From: Hawksworthiomyces lignivorus | Lineage: Eukaryota > Ascomycota > Sordariomycetes > Ophiostomatales > Ophiostomataceae | Assembly: GCA_002917075.1 (NCBI GenBank) | Contig: NTMA01000121.1 | Coordinates: 1-64,000 of the forward strand | Direction: 5' to 3' | Length of the DNA stretch: 64,000 bases | In this document: piece by piece, positions 59,158-64,000 of the stretch | Numbering within the stretch: position 1 is the first letter of the stretch | Layout of the letters: the number at the start of each line of letters is the position of its first letter | Notes under the pieces: model-generated | What the model was told of the DNA's origin: nothing | The model's database searches: none | What the model saw: the letters and a program-made list of their open reading frames with translations, nothing else | Made by a program: the position numbers and the translations under genes

Positions 59158-62100
59158 AGGGGATGACATGAAATTCACTCATGACCATCTCATACGCCTA
59201 AAGAACCAAACAGTCTACATATGCTGCTATATTATCTATCCGAAACCTAACATCACAGTCCTTTTTCCTTCTTCTTTTTCTCTAGTTTTTCCATTTCGTT
59301 TCTTTCCAAGCCCTTTTTTTTTCTTTTGTCTTGGATACTATACGGGAATAGACACCAGGCGTTTGGTTATTTTATACACACACGTGTTTGCATTTTGGTT
59401 TGGTAGCAGAATCACAGACAGACACCAACCACATATTATAACAAGGGACAGATATAAACAGAATGACAAGAGGAGAGGGCTCCTTTATTAGGTTGCTATT
59501 TCTGAGAAGGGAAGGAGAACCTCGAAATGATGGATTCTCTATTGGAGACAAAAGGAGTAGAAACCTTGCCTCTTAATATATCCTATTTCAGTGGCCAAAT
59601 TGCGATGCATAACGCAAAGATAGCCACAGAAAAAAAAAAAGTCAGCGTTCAGCTTGCTGTGATCAATTTGCTGGTGAGAGAAGATTACATCAAAAACATG
59701 ACAGGTCACTTTGCTCCACAGAATGTCGACAGTCAGCCTATGCCCACCTCTGTCCTCCTCTGCTCGCTGGCCATACCAATTTCTACGGTTTGCTTCTATT
59801 GGAGTAGAAGAACTGCCCAAGAGATACAAAAGAGGAGAGAGATCGACATGATAGACCCGTACATGACCGCATCTGCTTGTGTGAGGTGGCTTCCATTAGC
59901 TCAAATCCCCAAACCACTGCAAGGCAGAAACTTGTTTCATTGTTGGAAGTTGGAATGAGCTCTGGGAAAACCGAAAAGGTTTTTCTTACTGTCTCTCCTC
60001 GTTTGTAGCCATTCTCGTCCGATTTCGAACAAGTCACAAACTAATCAAACAGAAATCACGTCGTCCTCTCATTTTTATTTTTCTCTTCTTGTCTCGAGGG
60101 TCCTCTACATTACTTTGCGACCTGTCGTATTTCGATTCTGTTTATTACCTAGTTACCCACCAAGCAAGGCAATAAAAGGGCGGAAACCATCTAGTATTAT
60201 TATGGAGTTTGCAACTAGCTTGCGCTCTCGTCTTCCCCGTTTTCCCTTTGCACCTCGGCCCCCCTCACCTCTCCTTCTCTATTTCCGTCTCCACTGATCA
60301 CAAGGCCTACAACTTGCATGCGCTGCAGCGTTGACTCCTCACCCTTTTTCACTTTAAGCTTTTCCTTGCTTTCCGCGCCGCCCTGTACAAACAGACTGCA
60401 TCGGTCGCAATCTGCCGGGTTATCGCTGCATGGGCATGCAGCGATAGCAGGATTTTTGTGCAAACGCGTCCAGGGGCCATCCTCGCTTGGTCTGGTTCGT
60501 CTTGTAAGACATTACAACAGGTCTAGATATCTAAGCCACAATCCAGCGTTCCGGAATGCTCCTTCTTTCTTTCCGGTCCCAAAGACTCGTCCCGTCTCTA
60601 AAAGGCCATCATGTTCGGCGTGTTTTTTCGGGGGGTTGCCGGGTAGGGCGGCTCTCATCTCCATTTTGGGGGCCGAAACTGGCCTTATAACTCGCAGTCG
60701 GCGCATATGCACACTCCTGTCAGAGAGCCTTGAACCGCTCCCAGGAACCAGGGAGAAAGCGGTAGCTATACCGCGCGGAGCTATAGGGCACATGGGGACA
60801 GGAAACAAGAGGTGCGACAAGTTGCGCCTATAGTGAGCGATATCATAATGAGCCTGATAAGGAGCGCGCACGGAGGGCTAGAAATTGGCAAAGGACGTTT
60901 GTCGTGATCTCGTATCACCCCATCCACACCATTTGGTATTGGCACTCTTGGGCTAACTCACAGACTGCATCTGATCATTCCGCAGCATGCGGTAGTGGAT
61001 TTTTTGGGGGTTCTTTCGGCCACGAAGCATTACACCAGATTCAACCTAGTGCACCCCTCCTTTTGGGTCTCGTTTCTTTTTCAAGGGAAGCCTTTCGTTC
61101 GTCTCCTGTCCTGCAAAGATACCGTGGCCCTGGGAACGGAACTTGTGTAATTTCTTGCGTTTTACATAATGAAGGGAGGGTTGCATCGAAGGGCCTGTGA
61201 AAGGAAAGCCGTGGTCTGGGAGGGAGGGGTGTGTCGTTTTGCACAGGACAGCTTTGTCCCGATAGGGTATCGCCATCTCTCTCTTGTTCAATGTCCAGAC
61301 GTACGCGGATGTATAGCATCTCGCTCTATCCATTTCCCCCATTTCTTTTTCATCTTCTTTTTCCTTTCTTTCTTTTCTTTTTTTTTTTTTTTTCTCGGAG
61401 CGGTCAAAGGGATGGGATCCGGCAGCGAAGGTGCAAAAAGAAAGCAGAACATTACCAAGACAGGGACAGGGGTTCGAAATGGCTTCCTGAGACACAAAAC
61501 GTGAAATTACGTTGTGGCTAGATTGATGTCTCCTTGCCGTTCATTTTTTTTTTTTTAGCTTTTCTTTGGTTAGTGTTTCGCTCGAGAACTTGCAGTGAAT
61601 TCACCGAATCCTCCGTATCTTGATTCTTCGTTTCTAGGAGAAGGGGGGGAAGGCCTCAAAAAGGAGCGAAACCTGGTTGTCGGTAGCGCAATGCCGCCCT
61701 GGGAGCCTCTCGTCTGCCGTCTCTGATTGATCCGTTTCGTTTCGCCTACTGCGTTCGTCGCCTTCCTTGGTCAAATCCGGGTTCTCCCCGAAGCCTTTTC
61801 CTGCCAGCCTCACGGCGAGACAAGTTTAGAAACACATTTGAGGAAGACCTAGGGGGGCCTCTGTCTTCCAGATTTTTTTTTTGTTGGTGATGCTGATCCG
61901 CCGAGCGCGCCTTTTTCAGCTCGAATGCCTGAAGCAGCTTGTCCCTGGTCAATCCCCCCCCTTTTGATGTAGAAAAAAAAAAGAGGATGAAATCATGAAC
62001 TTTTTTCTTATCCGGAAATCTCAAAAGCTGTGATAGACCTGAGAATACCGTAAGCAGGCCAATTCCCCTACGTGAGTGGCCAGACTACCCAGAAGAAGAA

Positions 62101-64000
62101 AAGAAAAAAAGAGAGAGAAACACGCCAGTAATGAGTTTTCCAGCAATATGATACATCACATTGCGGTGGCACACATGAACGCCATGCGAGAGGAGGAGCC
62201 GAGGCGAGGAGGGTTCCTCAAGACAGGTTAATTTGGTAAAATGATAGGCGGGAGACGATCGCTTTCAGACGCCCTTCATCAAAATTCCTCCCCCCATTCA
62301 ACTCCCGGGTTCTGCACCACGGAGAATAGATGATATAAGAATGCCATGCTCGCTCTGTACAAATTGGGCACATCTGAAGAGCCTTGGCGACATGGCTAAT
62401 CCCTTCTAGTTCTGGCCCACACAAATCGACCCTCTTGGTCCGAGTGTCTTCCCTTTTCCGCGCAGCCTTAGTGAGTAAACGATGTGGTGTGGGTAATATT
62501 ATGGGGTTCGCACTACTAGGAGATTTTCTGCGAAGCATGTACTTGTACTCCGTAGATGTGATCATGAAGGGAAGAGAGACACATCTGGAGGCGGCATTCT
62601 CTGCCTGAGCATACATATGTTGGTGGAGCTGCCAGGCTAAGAAAGGAAGAGGTTAAAACAAGCGAGAAGTGGACAGCGATCGACCTTGCATATGGTTCTG
62701 TGCTAAAGTTTGCTCGTCTCGCTCGTGTACAATCCCATTGCGCCAAACCGCCTTACGTACATGTATTCTTTAGTCGCAGCGCAGTGCCGTGAAACCACAT
62801 GTGGTGGCCCTGGGTCCTGCAATCAGAGAGAGTGGCCCTGAGGCGCGGAGAGTCTCGGAGCCAGAGCGCAAATTGGCGATCTTGGAGAGAAAGGCAGAGG
62901 AGCTGATACCAGCATCTGGTAGCGGCGCCTCCGCCGCCGTTCGCGCTTCTCCGTTGTTGGTAGCGGCTGCGAGGTGCGCACGAACTTGCTTCTTGTCTTA
63001 GCCTGCTCTGCATTTGGTATATCCGTCGTAATCTGAATTTTTTTTTATGATCAGCAAAACAGCTTCTCTCCCACCCCTACCGCCCCTTTCTTTAGAACCA
63101 GTACTTTGTAATAACAGCACTGTTGCCAAGTCATTTATTTTTTACGGGGCGCCAGCGGCGCCTTGCTTGAAAAAGAAAGCAGAATCTCGTAAAATCACGA
63201 TGCCGCTGAATGACTCCGTAGAAAGAGCGAAGAGCTACCGGCCGCGCGGAAAGCAATCCTAGCTACATGACAAGTACGTATGTATGGCAAGTATCTTGCA
63301 TCGAAGGCCATCTCTCTTTTTGGTCCTATCTACGTTCTTTTGCCCTATCTGCGCTGTGGGCAAGCTTGGATCCAATCATTGCAACGATCCTGTCCAGCCC
63401 AAAGGAGCAGAAAAAAGGCGAAGCCGATGGCAGCAAATATCAGGAAGAAAAAATAAAGAAAAACATAGTTATTGCTTCTTTTGTGAATCTTTGTCTCACA
63501 CACATTCGCATCGAAATGCACGACGTGCGTACACCACAGTCCGCCAACCCGCATTTTCAGCTCCCCCTTGCATGAGGCGAGCTCGCCCTCTTCTTCCAAA
63601 ACCCTTTCGTCATCCCATTTCACAACATTTTTCTTTCTTTTTCTTTCCTCTTTCCTTTTTCTCTGCGCCTTGCAAGCTTCGGCCATATCCAGCCCACATC
63701 TTTGTGTATCCACGTATCCACCCCGTTTGTAAACTCAGACTTTGAACTTTCCCACTCGTAAACTCATCCACACAACGGCCGTCCTCTAATTCCCCCAGTG
63801 GGTAACCTGCACATTTCAGCCTAGCCCATTCTTTGCTTCTTGCAGATAAACCTATGTACGACTGCGCTCGCCACGGAGAAACAGCCTCCTTGCTTAGTAC
63901 TGTTACCCAACTCCATAGTTTTCAAAGCCATCATTCTTACTAAAGGTGCGAATGAAACGATGGGGAAGAGGTGATGGGAAAAGCGGCCCCTGGCCCACCC
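59158..64000. other. Gene-poor right end of the window
   Basis: 4.8 kb downstream of PLC without a supportable gene. A 143-codon ATG frame (59527-59958 +) has no family resemblance. Pyrimidine tracts on the + strand at about 61330-61396 (with a 16-T run) and 63590-63660 look like fungal promoter or leader sequence and may belong to a rightward gene beyond the edge. Two GGCGCC palindromes three bases apart lie at 63148-63162. Confidence 0.45.

Noticed and set aside
59527..59958. 143-codon ATG frame downstream of PLC
   Set aside because: No family resemblance, overlapping frames on the other strand are equally plausible, and there is no supporting promoter or splice signal.

Overview
The window is nuclear DNA of a filamentous ascomycete. 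Most genes carry short spliceosomal introns (about 50-100 bp, GT-AG with CTAAC/CTGAC-like branch sites), coding regions are G+C-rich, genes alternate strands without operons, and promoters carry long pyrimidine tracts. The whole repertoire is eukaryotic. The C-terminal tail of the CCAAT-binding subunit and the general gene style point to Sordariomycetes; that placement is inference. No transposon, CRISPR array, rRNA operon or secondary-metabolite cluster was recognised.

Layout, left to right: RRN3 (-), RNA polymerase I initiation factor; hapC/HAP3 (-), CCAAT-binding subunit with a 691-bp first intron; a 4.9-kb gene-poor stretch; prefoldin subunit 2 (-) divergent from the twin-CX9C protein CMC2 (+); a TMEM14-family membrane protein (-) whose first coding exon is just the ATG; a long C2H2 zinc-finger protein (+) behind 3.7 kb of upstream DNA; an intron-containing tRNA-Met(CAT) (-) with a shortened T-arm close to an A44 tract; a TRP/flavin-carrier membrane protein (+) with a GC-AG intron; PP2A methylesterase PPE1 (+) convergent with tRNA-dihydrouridine synthase DUS2 (-), which is divergent from AP endonuclease APN1 (+).

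From about 36 to 43 kb the window looks accessory: a three-domain protein with a DUF7908-like N-terminus, 64 uninterrupted Gly-X-Y collagen triplets and an eight-cysteine WSC-type C-terminus, then an A+T-richer, gene-poor stretch, then a 106-residue secreted six-cysteine protein. Next come a 1,569-residue disordered protein starting with an N-myristoylation signal (-), two tentative short-exon genes that I assembled from small exons (50.9-52.7 kb), a 95-residue cupin (-), and phosphoinositide phospholipase C (+) with a ~180-residue insertion in its X domain. The last 4.8 kb has no gene I can support.

The conserved genes are housekeeping functions (ribosome synthesis, protein folding, mitochondrial assembly, tRNA modification, base excision repair, phosphatase and lipid signalling) and form no single pathway. 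Exon boundaries were placed by hand from splice consensus, phase continuity and protein-family continuity. Genes where phase and family agree throughout are reliable; the two short-exon genes and the PLC 5' end are tentative.
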